A DNA stretch of 64,000 nucleotides from Blasia pusilla (GCA_050084515.1 CM114271.1:1798001-1862000); one strand, 5' to 3'; shown: positions 32,736 through 46,031, counted from the first letter of the stretch. Translations and numbers: made by a program. Notes: generated by a model from the letters alone, not told the origin.

Positions 32736-32970
32736 GGCTAGATCCCATGCATGTGGGGTCGCGGCGACCATAAATGGTCGCCAATTTTTCTGCGCCCAAA
32801 ACTTTTGGGCGCAGAAATGGCTCAGCATCCTAGCGACCTCAACCTAGATGATAACTGAAAGTAGTTATGAAGTACCCATTCATTTTGTACTTTTTCCATT
32901 GGAAAATTTTTTTGGGCGCAAAAATGAGGTCGCCGCAACCTCCGTGCGTGTCCATGGGATTAGGATCTAA
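32735..32970. mobile_element. Foldback MITE candidate
   Basis: Its ends are imperfect inverted repeats: ATCCCATG...GCGGCGACC on the left and GGTCGCCGC...CATGGGAT on the right. Internally there are two clean palindromes: GGCGACCATAAATGGTCGCC (32,763-32,782), and CTGCGCCCAAAA with its inverse after one base (~32,790-32,815). It is ~235 bp long with no coding capacity. No convincing target duplication was found. Confidence 0.5.
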
Positions 32971-33323
32971 GAGTTGGATAACTTGGATCCTAGGTGGGTA
33001 GCGTCCTTACCACCCATTGTTGAATTTTCCAAGCCCAAAATTTTTGGACATAGGAAATATCCAATGACTCTCATAAGGGCTTTTGCTATGTTATTATATG
33101 TATCTATATTATAATTGGCTACCCAATAGGACAAAATAGTGATATAATAAGACAAAATAATAATAACTTTGAAGTTTTGAACCTTAATTCACACTTGATA
33201 AGGATTAATCACCCTTATAAGGTACACGTTGTTGTTTTTGCTCATCATGTAGGCTATCAACGTGTATATTAGTTACTTTCTTCCCCCACCCCTCTCAAAG
33301 GCCGCACACCGGTTACTTATCTA

Positions 33324-33569
33324 CTAGTAAGGACCAGTGCGATATACGGATCCCTTATTAATAGTTTATGCCTAAACGTAACTCTCCTTACCAATTTTTA
33401 TATGACCCCCTTCAAAGGGGGTCATATAAAATTGAAAGAAGACCCAAAGTATTTTTGAAAGAAGTTTAGTGATACGTGTCAGACCCAAAGTATTTTTGAA
33501 AGAAGTTTAGTGATACGTGTCAGACAGAGGAGGAGCTATAGAAACTGCACTCTCCAATAATAACATAGA
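33324..33569 (-). mobile_element. Helitron-like non-autonomous element 2
   Basis: On the minus strand it begins A|TCTATGTTATTATTGGAGAG. It ends with a hairpin region (GGATCCGTATATCGCACTGGTCC) followed by TTA and CTAG|T. A before the start and T after the end fit Helitron insertion between A and T. Internally a 41-bp unit starting AGACCCAAAG is duplicated in tandem (33,440-33,521). A palindrome TATGACCCCCTT/AAGGGGGTCATA lies at ~33,399-33,426. Confidence 0.6.
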
Positions 33570-35954
33570 TAATATATTGGAGAGTGCCTTGTTGATTTGC
33601 AAACACCTCTTTGATTGACATGTGACAACTGGACAACAAGAAAATATTTACCCCTTACAGATAACAAGAAAAAGATTTTGTGTGGAACATGATTAGTCCC
33701 TTCATTCGTGTGCATGGTATGAGCTGCCCACTAGTCATTTTGGTGCGCAAGCACGTGCATGTTCACTAGTTATTATATGGTTAGTTTGGATGGCCGCCGC
33801 TACTTGCACAACCTTGGGATTCGACCCTTAGGATCAGAAACATGTCAAGCATTTTATTCCAATTCGGAGAGGGCGTTCTTGCCATCCCACTTTCAAGTTT
33901 CCATTTTGCAGTTCTACATAATGAATGTGGAACTGCTCCACTCCACTCTTTATGGCCCCTACTGTATTTGAGCCGCGAGTGCATGGGCTGCAAAAGAAAA
34001 GTCATTTTACAGAATTCTCAATCCTCCCATGTGAATTTATGGATAATTTATGTCCTTTCCGAACTAATTACTCCCCCGTGTTAATATTAATGCTTTCCCC
34101 ACAATAATATTAACGCTTTCCCATGCTTCTTCTCGCCGTGTTGTATTCTCTTACCATCATGTTACCCTCTAAGTTGCATCCCACGGTGTTAGGCTTTGCC
34201 CTCGTTTCCCACCGTATCAGTCTAGTCTCCTACCCCATTAGTCCTAAACCCTCTCCCTGAACCCTATTTAAAAACCCGTAATACATAGTTCAATCGCTCC
34301 ACGATTTCCGGCGAGTCAGGCGGCGGACAAGATTGGATCGCTTGTCATAATCCGGAGTCATTCGGGTCCGATTCGTTCTAATGGGATCGTGAGTGAGATG
34401 GTGGACATGTGGAAACTGCGGAGTTAGTCCGATGGAACTCATTCGAACGGGATGGGGAGTGGGAAGCCGGACGAAATCGAACTGCCCCTTGTAATAGGAA
34501 GCAGTTCAGGTCGAGTTCGTTGATCCCAGGGAGTATTAGAGCTGCCTACATCCGAGTTCAGCTATGAGGTTGCGGTGGAAACCCTAGTCCGATTAGATCA
34601 GGTCTGGAAATGAAAGTGCGAGTGTGGTAGACATAAGGATCCACGTTGAGTAGCTTTCATTGCGCGTACCTTAGCTTTCGTAGCGCATAGGTGTTCGCAA
34701 TGGAGGGGTCGAGTATGGTGGCCGCCACAAATGGAAATCCGCTCTACTCAGGATATGAGCCGTGCAGTATTGGAAGGCGAAGTGAAGCGAGAGATCATCC
34801 TCAAACTTGCATGGCTGCATCGAAGGAGAGTGGTAGCGAAACTGACATAGCTGCAGGGTGTCAACCCAACTGAGCAGTAGATGCCCACCGTATGACAACG
34901 ACTTCCAAGAATTATGCTCGGTGCAGCCTTTTCGACATCTTGATGACAAAGGGGCTAGTTGTTGGCATCCACCATCCGAATTGAGCTTTCATAGGCTGGC
35001 AAAGCCACAACCACTTCACTGCAAGAATAGCATGCATACGTAATCCAGACTAGATCACACGACAGTTCAAAAGAGATGAACAATACGAAGGGGAAATGAT
35101 GGTTGAGAGTACAAAGCATGTAAGTGGGCAGAGGGTGAAAATTTCGAGAGTCGATATCAAATGATTGAAGATCCATCCAAGGATTCGCACAGAACTTAAG
35201 TCGCGGGCACTGGCCGATGTAAATATCTAAAAATCACGATATGGAGTACAAAGACATGGGATCCATTTTATCGTCCACACAGATTCTGAAAGAAGAGGGA
35301 CTGGGCTAACTGTTGTGCAAGGTTTGCCCGTTAAATCTATTTTATTGGTAGAATCTTGGACTACTTATCTAAGGCCTCATATGCGATTGCTTACACCGCA
35401 CCAGAACTCCCTCTCAAAAATAGTTCAACTCCATCCTAATACACCTAAACCATGCGCCTTCGAATCTTGCATTGATTTCAAGTAAATTACATCGGTTGCT
35501 AATTAGCATTTGGCCATTGGACAGCTTACGTCTAACAAATAATCCATTGAAAAAATGGAGATGCACCCCAGCTGACATTCAGACTCTTTGGGTATCAACT
35601 TTTCTGACTGATAGCTACCAATTTGTCGACACTATCTACCACGGCAGATAATAGAATTGCTTTCTCTGTTAATTGCTTGGGCCTGATGGACTCCAGGCCA
35701 TCCACACTATTTTCTGAGCCGTTTCCAAAAGTGCAAGAAACACTGATTGCTTGCAGCCCATTATAACGAGGTGAAAGCACCTTATGGTGACTTTCACATT
35801 GATTTCTTATCCACTGAGATTACTAACAGATCATATGACAGTCATAGTTCTGCTAGAGTGGACATCCATTCAGAAACTCCTGGCTAGCATTCCTCAGATC
35901 ATCAGCATTTGACATGCCGGCTAAAAGCCTAACCACAGGTGTCCACATCACACA
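33570..35954. other. Intergenic region downstream of LEO1
   Basis: No gene can be assigned with confidence. A short plus-strand frame at ~34,699-34,873 (MEGSSMVAATNGNPLYS...) has gene-like composition and an ATG in reasonable context, but no recognisable domain and no clear splice partner. It could be a first exon of an unrecognised or broken gene. The rest is featureless, moderately AT-rich sequence and includes the LEO1 3' flank. Confidence 0.4.
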
Positions 35955-38900
35955 CTAATCATCTTCATCACTGTCACTCACTACCACCCGCCTCCTCTGA
36001 GTGGATTTTCTTGGGGGTGACACATCGCGTTCGTAGTCTCTGTCACGCTGCCTCTTCCTATCTTCGTCATCCCTGTCATTTCTTCTCCTCTCCTGAAAAT
36101 TTCAGACAAAAATGAACGGAAAAAGTCAACAACTGCTAGTGGCAAAGTTGGGCCCAATACCAGTACTTCAGAACAAAGACGGTACATATACCCTTAGAGA
36201 TAGATTGCAGACCTGGGTAGAGCATATCCTTTTATGCTTCAATCTATGGGTCAGCCCACCTTGTAGAGAGGACCACAGTTCTGAATCCCTCTTCCTCCCT
36301 CACCCCATCAAACTTCTTCCTGAAAAAAACCAATTACCTCACGATGTGTAGTCTTTCCCTTGTCGGACCATTTTCTAGAATCCTCCTCTTCTTCCTCTTC
36401 TTCATCATCCTCATACTCCCTCTCTTCTTCCTCCAATGGAAGCTCTTCTTCGTCCTCAGGATCAGTCTCATATGCCGATTCTTCTCGCTCCTCCTCTGAA
36501 GTATCTTCAAGCATTTCCCGTCTGGAGGGTGCATGCCGTCTGTCCTTGACTGGGGGCCTCCTGGGAGGTGGTGCTTGCTGCACGATAGAGTGATTTTGAT
36601 CAATACAAGTAACCAAGATGTGCCAGTCACGAGACTTAAAAAGCGTGTATACACATGAACTTCAAACATCATCATTCAAACGACAGTGGCTGAAAGTTGA
36701 AAGCTTTCAACTGTCACATGAACGAAATAATTGAAGTACTTACTCCCAAATGAAAAACATGTAGTTGAGTAAGATTACAGAGTGTACATCCTTCACCTCA
36801 TCAGCAGCAAAATTTCTTCGTGCTTTCTATCATAACACTCCAAAGCTCTCAAGTCTTTGCCACTACAAACAAACGTTTGTTTTCCTATTTGAATTGGTGA
36901 GGAGATAGACATACCCGCTTAGCATTTAAAATCCGTCTTTCAGCTCCTCTCTCTGCCTCAAACTGCTGGAAACGACGTGTATCATTTCCTCTCCTACTGC
37001 CTCCCCCATAGTCATCAGCTTCTTCCTCCTGAGTAGACAGGACAATTGGAGACTATCATTCAGGCAAATACTGGTGGGGACAAGGAGTGACTACCATGTC
37101 AGAGCAACCTCTCCGATCACATTGCCTTTTCCTTGCAGTGTAGATGTACTGAAAAAATCAAACTTTGACACCAGCACGATGACACAGGATAGGAGCAGAG
37201 CTTCTTGCTAACATATAGAGCAAGCATTAGTTAGGATATGAGACTGGAGTAACGAAGCAAGCACGATAAATTTTTTTTTGCTGCCAAAGCGCCACTTAGA
37301 TTCTCATCAGTCAACAATCAATTGAGCTGGCAACCACCCACATTTGTGATTAAAAAGAGACATTCTCTATCGATTTTGGGATATAAGGAACTTCATTAGC
37401 TCACCTCTTCCAAAGCACCCTCAAGGTAGCCAGGAGATAGCTGTGCCTCTCGGTCCCGACTCGGCATGTGACTATACTTGCGAGTGATTTTATCTTGTTT
37501 CCGCTGCAGGTCTGACTTGCTTCTAATGCGTTGTTCCACAGCCTATACAAAGAAAGTAAGATCAATCATCAGTCTAACTATTGCTGTGGACAAGTACCTC
37601 ACAACTGAACCCTATTTGCCTCGGAATAGGTAAAAAGAACCCTAGACCGATTGTTCACTTCCTTATTAGGCTACATGTAAAACGAACTAATTTATAAGGT
37701 GAAAAAGGTGTACCTTCTCCTGTCCCTCTTTCTCTTTGTCAGGGTCAATATTTGTGACTATATTCTTTACTTTCAACACCTTCTTGTGCCTCGAGTCCAC
37801 AAGGGCAGTAAGCAATTTATGTGATTTGGATGACAAGGACGATGGCATGAACTTCATTTTGCGAAGAAGTCGTCCTTGTGATTGCAGAAGACTCTGCAAA
37901 CAAAATCAACTCCAACAATGTTACGTATTTGTTCCATAAATTTTAACATGTGTTAGCAAGGTTCAGATAATTAATTGTACACCTAATCTCCTCTCCCTGC
38001 GTACCATTTCTTAAGTCATCTTCTCTCTTTCAGAACTTTACCTTTGGATGTCGGATAAAAAGATGCGACTGATCATGGTGAGCATTTTGGACAGAAAGAT
38101 CCAAGACTTCACTACCAAGAAGCAATTGCATGCTCCCATCTGACCACTTCACAAACCTTGCATTGCTCTCATACTGCACCAATTTACCAACGAAGAAAAG
38201 TTATTTCTAGGTGGCAAACAGTGGATAGAATTTCAACTGCAGTGGTAGGGCACTACTCAATCCTTACATAGGACATTAGTCCAACAAGTGCCACAATGGA
38301 TGGTAAGCAAAGAAGTAATCATGCAAATCCTTGCTTCCAACCTCCTTGATTTGATAGTGTTGTTTCCAGGGTAATATTGGAAATGAGCATGACCTTTGTA
38401 TACACCTTAAATGTAGATCCTTCAAATCCAACCACACAATTCCTGAAACTTTCTAGCCATGTTGAGAACCTGAGAGATCACATCTATGCACTGAAACTAC
38501 ATTCCCTTCGACAATTTGGTAACACTACTCACAGATGTGCCTCCATCTCGACTCTGAACAATGCGCCATCGTGCAACATTTTCTTCAAGTCGTAAACGTT
38601 GTTTACGTCCCTCAGCATCAGTGACAAAAGTTGACTCCTCCACATACGTCTTCGGATCAAAAGGTTTAGGTTCTATGCCCATGATGTTTGAGACCCTCAC
38701 AAGATTGAGCTGCCCAAAAAAGAATATCAAATCACTTAGCCAAGAGTTTGAATTCCATTATTTACACTGTCTACATATCCAATATGGCAGTAAACGATGA
38801 GATGGTCATATGCAGAAAGATAGTGATCCATAGGTAACTAGTAAATGAGAAGAAAACATCAGAAATGATACAATGATTAGTGAACCAAAAGAGTAGGCAC

Positions 38901-40831
38901 CATGAGAAGCAACGATCAGTGCTCAAGACGGTCAATAGTCAGAGGTCAGTGGTATAGCTCGTCACAAGATTTTTGTTTCTATCCACAGCAAAAGCTGTAG
39001 CTGGTGTCCAGCGCGTGAGCACTCAAAAATAATCAGGCAGGACAAATTTAATGAAGCTATGCGATGGCCCCTTAAGAAACAAATTGGCTAATTTACCTGT
39101 TCTGATCTTCCAGGGGGAGGTCTTAGAGGAACTTCAAGTTCCAAGGGAGGGCCCACTGGTTTTTCCCTCTTTCGCTCAGCATGTCGGTCTTCTTCAGATT
39201 CATACTGGTCCTCCAGTTCATCTGCTCGCCCCCCTTCCTGGTCACTTCTCTCATCCTCTGATTGAACTCGCTGTGACAAACAACATAATTCTTCCATAAA
39301 TCAAGTTTCCAGTTGCAATATTTTCAGACGCACAAATCAGTGTGAGAAAATTCACCAGAGGACACAAATCACACCCTGCAATCTGATACTGACTTGCACG
39401 TGGATCCAGCTCTGCCAGGAAAATATTCTTGGTTGAATTCACAATGCAAGTTGGAAAGCCAAGTGGGCTGAGAAACAGTTTCTTTTTCAAGCTTGCCAGA
39501 ACCACACTTGATAAATTTGGAAGGAGAATTCTGAGACAATCACTGCCTAGAGGGAAGCTTTTAGGGTAAGTTTGGTACCTCTGCACTTGCAACAGGACTA
39601 GCTTCTTTACTTCTACTTGGGCGCCTCTCCACCTCCTGGTCATCAGAATCAGAATCACCAAAAACATCTCGTTCTACTGGACCACCCGCCGATGCTTGTT
39701 GTTCATCATCACCTTGCTCTTCCTCAACTTGCTCCTCATCAGCTTGTTCATCATCAGCTTGTTCATCATCAGCTTGTTCATCATCAGCTTGCTCATTCTC
39801 ACCTTGCTCATCATCACCTTGTTCACTGAATCATACAAATTGAAGTTTATTGCATTAAACTTTAGGATTTTAGGACATGGTCTTTGTTCACTGGTGCAAA
39901 GATATTAATTAAGTAGAAACAATACAGATCACACTTGGCGGACATGTTGACAAGTCTAACGGTTAACAATAAAGCAAGAGCCGATAAATCTTTCCACCTC
40001 AAGTTAGCCCATACAGGACATGAAAAAATTCTTTTACCTGGCTTCAGGGATTTCGTCCACTTCATTGTCATCATATTCTACAGCACGACGATCATGGTGA
40101 GAAGTCTCCGATCCACTCACACTCGGTTCAACTTCATCTCCTTCTCTATCACTGGCTCCTTCTCTGTCACTGGCTGGGTCTCTGTCGCTTGCTTCACGCT
40201 CAGCCTCACTCTCTACTTCTCTCCCACTTTCACTGACGGCACGTTCACTTTCTGCACCGTCCATATCACTCTCAACCTCGACATCACCCCCTCCCTCTCC
40301 TTCCCCCTCTTCATCATCTCTCGCCTGTGGTAAAGGGCTGCCTTAGTCCTTGCTCCAAGCAAAAAAGAGAAGGACATTGATGAAAGCATGTTAACCTACA
40401 CAGCGTAAAAGATTATGCATGAACCACGACTCTCTCCACAGGCATAGAGAAAACGGAATTGACCGAAACACTTGTTCCAGACCAGTTGCTCAGGGCAAAG
40501 GAGCCTGTATTATAAAATTTGGAAATTCGCACGACAGCAGTCATCGTGAAACACACCTAGGAGACGAGCTAACAACGCGTACACATCCGTTGCCAGGACG
40601 TGATCATAAGTAAGTTGCAGGGATAGAGTGCAAGGGCATTAGATGAAGGTCTCAATAAGTTAACGGCCGATCGACCAAAAGAGAAAATTCTTCTTCGTGT
40701 TGACTACTTACAGAATTAGCAGAGTTTGAATTGTTCGAATAGGACGGCTTGGGCTCCGGTTCATCATCGGAGTCACCTGACTCGGCTCCGAACAGAGATT
40801 CCATCATCTCATGCCGATTGTCGTCCCCCAT
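35955..40831 (-). CDS. LEO1: LEO1/VIP4-type subunit of the Paf1 complex (11 exons, 648 aa)
   Basis: Exons (high to low): 40831-40712, 40324-40038, 39825-39579, 39270-39097, 38709-38533, 38173-38042, 37893-37714, 37542-37405, 37028-36915, 36577-36338, 36092-35955. All have GT/AG ends and joined phases with no internal stop. The start [19 protein letters not shown] matches the plant VIP4/LEO1 N-terminus. Residues ~20-275 are acidic and Ser-rich. The conserved LEO1 core spans about 280-450: [62 protein letters not shown] and [16 protein letters not shown] charged Arg/Glu tail ends in SDSDEDD. LEO1 acts in the nucleus with Paf1, Ctr9, Cdc73 and Rtf1 in RNA polymerase II elongation and histone modification. 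A 54-bp open piece at ~37,097-37,150 with splice-like ends is not conserved in LEO1 and was left out. Arabidopsis VIP4 is of similar length. Confidence 0.93.
39722..39825 (-). repeat. 15-bp minisatellite in LEO1 exon 3
   Basis: Units of TCATCAGCTTGTTCA repeat in frame and encode an acidic DEQAD pentapeptide several times ([20 protein letters not shown]). It lies in the disordered N-terminal part, where length change should be tolerated. Confidence 0.8.
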
Positions 40832-41486
40832 GGTGGTCGAACACCACCACTACTTTCACACTCCTCCAAGTGCGACACCTTATAAAAGCACCAAAGTTGA
40901 GATCCGCCACCCAGAACCTCACTCGGGCAAGGGCGAGCCTACCGAGAACCATGAAAATGCGGTGAGAGATTCAGTGACACATCCTCTAGCAACACTGCAG
41001 CAGATATTCCATATCACACAACGCTACGCCTTCCAAATGACAAGCCCTACTCTCGACAAACACGAATCTCAACACACAAGACCGCAACCAACAACAAATA
41101 CTGCAGGAGAAAATCAATTTGAGAAGCACACCTGTGACACCTCTCCGACACTCCCCTCCGCTCCGCACAGCAACAGCTTAATGCTAGCCCTTATCTTTAC
41201 CTCGATCACTTAAATGCACTCTGTGCCTGTCACACCACTCTCTCTTCACAGCCAACTCGTCAAGAGAGACGACAGTTCGACCTACGCGCAATCTAAGCAT
41301 CGAGTCCCAATCCCATTCCCATTCCCATCTCCTTCGTCCTTCCCGTCTTCGCCTTCATGTTTCGAATGTTCAGCTGCAAATTGCACTCTCTATCAGCGGC
41401 ACTTCCAAACAAACAGACGAACGCAACTTCAACACTTCAAGTGCGAACCAAAACATCGACAAAACCTCCGGTTTGACTCGCGGCTT
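40832..41486. promoter_or_regulatory. LEO1 upstream region
   Basis: The ~650 bp upstream of the LEO1 ATG has no recognisable gene. It presumably holds the promoter and 5' leader. No clear TATA box is evident close to the start. The plus-strand open frames across 40,749-41,513 are compositional and show no domains. Confidence 0.4.
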
Positions 41487-41526
41487 CTTCCAACGCTCAT
41501 TATTTATAAATAATGAGTGTTGGAAG
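41487..41526. repeat. 40-bp near-perfect palindrome
   Basis: CTTCCAACGCTCATTATTTA is followed directly by its inverse TAAATAATGAGTGTTGGAAG, with one mismatched pair and no loop. It lies between the LEO1 promoter region and the LINE. It may be a remnant of a foldback element or a junction of terminal repeats. Confidence 0.85.
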
Positions 41527-41714
41527 CATAAATAGCCCTCTTAAGTAGCATTGATAACTATATATACTTCCTCATATGACATGAATCCACTTTATTATAA
41601 AATAAACCTCTTTTATTATTATAAAAGAAAGGTAATAACTATTCAAAAGAGGAGTAAAAAAATGCATAAAAGAATGCAAAAAGAAAATGGCAACAAACTC
41701 ACGTAAACACCGGT

Positions 41715-43582
41715 TCAACGAGCAACACGATTGATTGCCTGAAACAAATCTGACAAGAACACGAGTGGTTGGTCAGACGTGAATGGACGACGAGGCGAGC
41801 GACCTCCCACCACCTCCGCACGACGTACTAATGCCAAGGCTTGTGCACGTCGTAAGGCCACTGAGATGCATTGCCTAAAATAAGTAGTAACAACCGAGAG
41901 AGAAGGACTACGGGAAGGGGCAAGGTGATGATTCTCGAGGGAGTGGTGAGCACATGTTTTCAGGAAAGTATCAAAAGACAGATGTAAATGACCGAATACT
42001 TCCACTGCAAACGGATAAATCCGTCAGTCGCATGTCTCACAGCATAACTTAACTCCTTGATTCTTGCTGCAGCTTCGGCCACCAAACCTTTGGTATGTGC
42101 GGCTCTACACACCAAGTCAGAACGTGTTGGATCAGCAACCACCACATCACCTAGTTTCCGGAATCCACCTCGAGACATAACAAGATCCACTCTCCGACGA
42201 GAAGTTACTTGTGTGGTTGAAGGTAGGACATGGAGTTGGTCTTGCCCAACGGTGTATCCTGCCGTACGAGCCACCGATGCTACCGCCTCTCTAATGACAT
42301 CATGTGTGGCCGTTCGTTCTCCACCATGTGCACATCGGAGAATATGGATACCCTTGGCATCAATGGGATCCCCGCATACACAATTCGGCACACCTAAGAG
42401 AGAAGGATGGGGAAGTCCAAGACGTAATCGCAAAGTCAGTCGAGAATATACTTGAGGAAGGAAATGGAAGAATAAGAGGATTTGCGATAAGCCCACCCCG
42501 CTCCCGCACGCAGCGCACATGAACGTAGACGAGCTCGATTAGCGTCGGAGGATGCCTCTGAGAGAATGCTGGAAAAGTTGTTGATGCAGATTCTCGGAGA
42601 TATGCTCTCGAAGTCGATCAAGCCCTTCTGTAATTAGTTGACTGAAAGGGGGTAGAATTGCTTGTGTAACAAGAGGAAGAAGAGCTCGTGCAGATCTTAG
42701 TTGTTGTTGAAATAACAAGTCCCCCTCCTCGACATGGGTGATATGATCCATCAAGATAGGTATATCTCCTTGAAGAAACCTTGAAGCCATAATCGGTGCT
42801 ACCAACGCCCAACTCCCCAAAAAGGCTGCGGGAGTAGATGTGACAGTGGAGGATAGTCCCACCCCTCCAAAAGAAATAGGCAAGATAGCTTGTCGTGAAG
42901 CAAAGACACCATCCTCTCCCTCAAAGGTATTCGGGCCAAGAAGTTGACCAAAAGTTGCCAAGATAGAAGCATCAAAAGAGGCCAGCCGATGTAAGAAGCT
43001 TGAAGTGGGAGGACAAGTGCGAAGAAGGTAGGAAGGACGTCGAAGAAAACATTGGGAGAGAATCCCATAAGCCACTTGGGGATCCCCAAGACGAGGTAAT
43101 AAATGAAGCCATTCCACGTCTTTCAAAAGGGCCTCATCCAAGAACTTTGAGACATAGTCGATGAAGCCAATTGGGACCCCAAGAACTCTAACCCCTTCAA
43201 TGTAAATGGGAAAATCAGGAGTAGGTAGGGTGAATGTTGAGGGAAGGCATGAAGGAGACCATACTCCACATTTACTAGGTTGGACTTTAAAGTTTAAGAA
43301 AGAGAGTTGCTCCACAAAATGGGTATAAGCAGGAACCACTTCAGAAGGAGGACCTAAAATGTGAGTGTCATCAGCAATAGAAGGGAAAAGACAAGATGGA
43401 AATGCTTGCGCTGATGCTCGGAGGGCACGAAAATGGGAAATGGCAAAGAGTGGGCCTCCCATGGGATCACCTTGACGTGTGCCACAAGCCGATTGTAGAA
43501 TACTATATTCCCCAGAAGTAGCATGATAGGAATAGATATGGAGTTCATAAAAATTGTTAGAAGCCTTAATGCGTAATGCCAA
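41715..43582 (-). pseudogene. LINE fragment: reverse transcriptase plus nuclease-like C-terminus (copy B)
   Basis: The minus-strand frame 43,582-42,539 (347 codons open) starts within an RT: EYSILQSACGTRQGDPMGG, then FPSIADDTHILG (the xADD catalytic box), LSFLNFKVQPSKCG and GVRVLGVPIG (thumb-like). A frame change leads to 42,520-41,960: LRLRLGLPHPSLLG, CVCG...GIHILRCAHGGERTATHD (zinc-ligand spacing) and RRRVDLV...DVVVADP. This C-xC-H-C plus (R)D...D pattern resembles the restriction-like endonuclease of early-branching LINEs. The last ~95 codons end near 41,715. It is 5'-truncated, as is copy A at 6.0-7.8 kb. No poly-A tail was recognised. The endonuclease assignment is an inference. Confidence 0.8.
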
Positions 43583-43589
43583 TATTAGA

Positions 43590-46030
43590 ACCTTAATATA
43601 AATGTGTACTTACTTTTCTTAATTCTTTCTATAACAATTTCATGAAACAAAGATGAAAGAGAACAAAGAACACAATATGAATTAAATAGGTACAAAACCC
43701 AAATACAAAGTATTTAAAATTCTATCTCATATTAGAGGCATATCTGAACAAAATAATTAGTAATGTTTACTAATTTTTAATCACTTAATTTTAAAAGGTG
43801 AAAAGAGAAATGTTGGGATTTGGTTGAGGTGCGAAAAAAGAAATCAAAAATAATTATAGGATGTGAGAAATTTTTTGAATCCCCATATCTTGTTCAATAT
43901 TTTTCCCATCTTTTAAAATATAAAATTTACAAATATATCTGAAGGAAAATTCAGAAAAAAAGAAATGCTCAATTTTGGGGTTTAGCGAGGAGGGAAAATT
44001 TAGGGTTTAGAACTAGAGTTTAGAAAAAATCTGAACTATTAGGTCAATACAAGGAGGGGGGAATAGGAAGATGGTGGAAGGAGTTTCTTTTGTAAAATTA
44101 AGGGAGTGATTTTTTTGGGGGATTTTTTAATTATGATAAAAATGTGATAAAAATATTCTAAGAACATTCCAACTCTACATGAGTTAAGAGATGCCTCACC
44201 TTTTGTTAGGTTTCCATTATTTTTGAATATTATTTCCATAGTAATTAAATAATTCCCCTTTTTTGAATTATAGTATAGATGAAATTACAAATCTTTCATT
44301 CATGCATAATCCCATGTACTTTAATGACTCACCTTATTTCCTCTCCGTAGGTCATAATCCAGCAATTCAAAATATCCTTATGACCTTTACCATAGTTTAA
44401 GCTATGGAAATTTTCATAATTCCCAACCTCTTTAGGTAGCTTTAAGGGTTATGGTGAAAAATTGTGATGCCTTGTTCTTAGTTTCAAATGAAAAATAATT
44501 TCAAATAAATTATTTTCCAATTAAAAATCAAATGCGTTATCCTATGGGGACGATCAACCTTCCTTTGAAGAGCCTTAATATGACACTTAGCTTTGTTTAT
44601 GTTAAAAAATATTTCAACATAAAGTGCTAACCCCTATTCTAACAATATTATAGATCACCTAGGTAATGAATCGAAATGAAAAATCATTTGGATTCATTTC
44701 TTGTTTTAAATTTTCACTTTAAATAGCATACCATGTTTCTATTAATTAGCGTAACTTTTTAAGAGACTTCTTCCTTGACACATATGACTTAAGTAATAAA
44801 ATATATCTCACAAAAGGAAAATTTTCTTGAGTTATTTAAATAAAGCTAAGGAGAGAAAAGATCCATAGAAATGAGAAAGGAGATAAGAAAATTAGGAAGT
44901 TAAGAGAAGGAAAATGAACAAACCCCAAAGTAATTCTTTTTTCTTCCTAGTTCAGTTTGTTTCTTTTAATGAACAAGCTTGAAGTTATTATCTTGTTTCC
45001 CATTCAAAATTTCTTTCATTTGCTTGGGGAATTAATTTTGAATATGTAAATTTTTAAACTTCAAATCTAATGGTAACATAGAAATAAAGATATAAATCTA
45101 AAAATAGTCGAGGAAGTTGATTATTTCATCAAGCAATCCTTTTTTAATGGAAAAGAGTAAGGTAGTAGTATTAGTAGTTGAGGAAACAATTGATGATTTT
45201 GTCTATAATCAAGTGGAAAGATAAAAATAGCATAATATGAAAAAAATCATCTTCATAAAACCAAACTTCACCCTAAACGATGATGTGTTTGAAGCTTTCT
45301 GTAAAGTTTAAATCTTGAGTAGTTATCTTTTAAACTCGACATTTAACATCTCATATATTTTTATTAATGTTATATAAAACCAAATCATCCATATTATTAT
45401 CGGAAGGTGCCCCTCTGATTTTCGAACGATTCTTCTCTTAACATCCAACCAATAAAATTATTCAATATTGAATCAAGAGGTTCATTACAAAATAGTCAAT
45501 AGTCACTAAGTAACTCGGTGATATTAATTAAAATTACCACTTGGATCTTGAGTAGTAATTTAAATTGACTCTATATAAATAAATATAAACTTGTACAAAT
45601 CGCAATGACTTAGCATATTACTAGCAACTTTAGTGTAGAGCATTCAGATGAAAATTAAGAGTTGTAACTTCAACATGAGTTTACGCAGTGGAAGCTCTCC
45701 AGATTAATTCATATTCAGATCAGAAGGCAATCATAATTAAGTTCCTGAAATGTACATGTTATTGGGATGAGTTGTCTGCATAGCACACTGGAAGTTCTAT
45801 GGGTTGATTCTTCAGTTCATCGTTTTCAGATCAGAAGGCTATACATGATTAAGTTCCAGAAATGTAAGTCTTCTTGGCACTATTCGTCCTCGGAAACCTT
45901 GGTAAAGCTAAATAAATTGGCTTACATCCCTTGGACAACAAGGATGCCAAGAGAATTTGCTACACCTGAAACTCTGCATCCCACAGAGTTGACTGCAGAA
46001 TTGGATCGCTAAGAAGGACACCAAAATCTG
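43590..46030. other. AT-rich intergenic region
   Basis: A 2.4-kb stretch with strongly AT-rich composition, stops in all frames and no recognisable repeat structure or domain. From ~45,650 a duplicated motif, TTC(A)TATTCAGATCAGAAGGC, appears twice (~45,710 and ~45,825), just outside the ALDH7 3' end. It may belong to the 3' untranslated region. Confidence 0.55.
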
Positions 46031-46031
46031 C

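Noticed and set aside
34699-34873. Short plus-strand gene starting MEGSSMVAATNG
   Set aside because: No recognisable domain or splice partner; kept only as a remark in the intergenic entry.
37097-37150. Possible extra LEO1 exon encoding [18 protein letters not shown]
   Set aside because: It has AG/GT borders and keeps frame, but nothing like it occurs in LEO1 proteins, and the neighbouring exons join well without it.
39617-40333. Plus-strand frames across LEO1 exons (His/Leu-rich or Ser/Phe-rich)
   Set aside because: They are antisense shadows of the acidic LEO1 coding sequence, which has conserved motifs and good splice sites.
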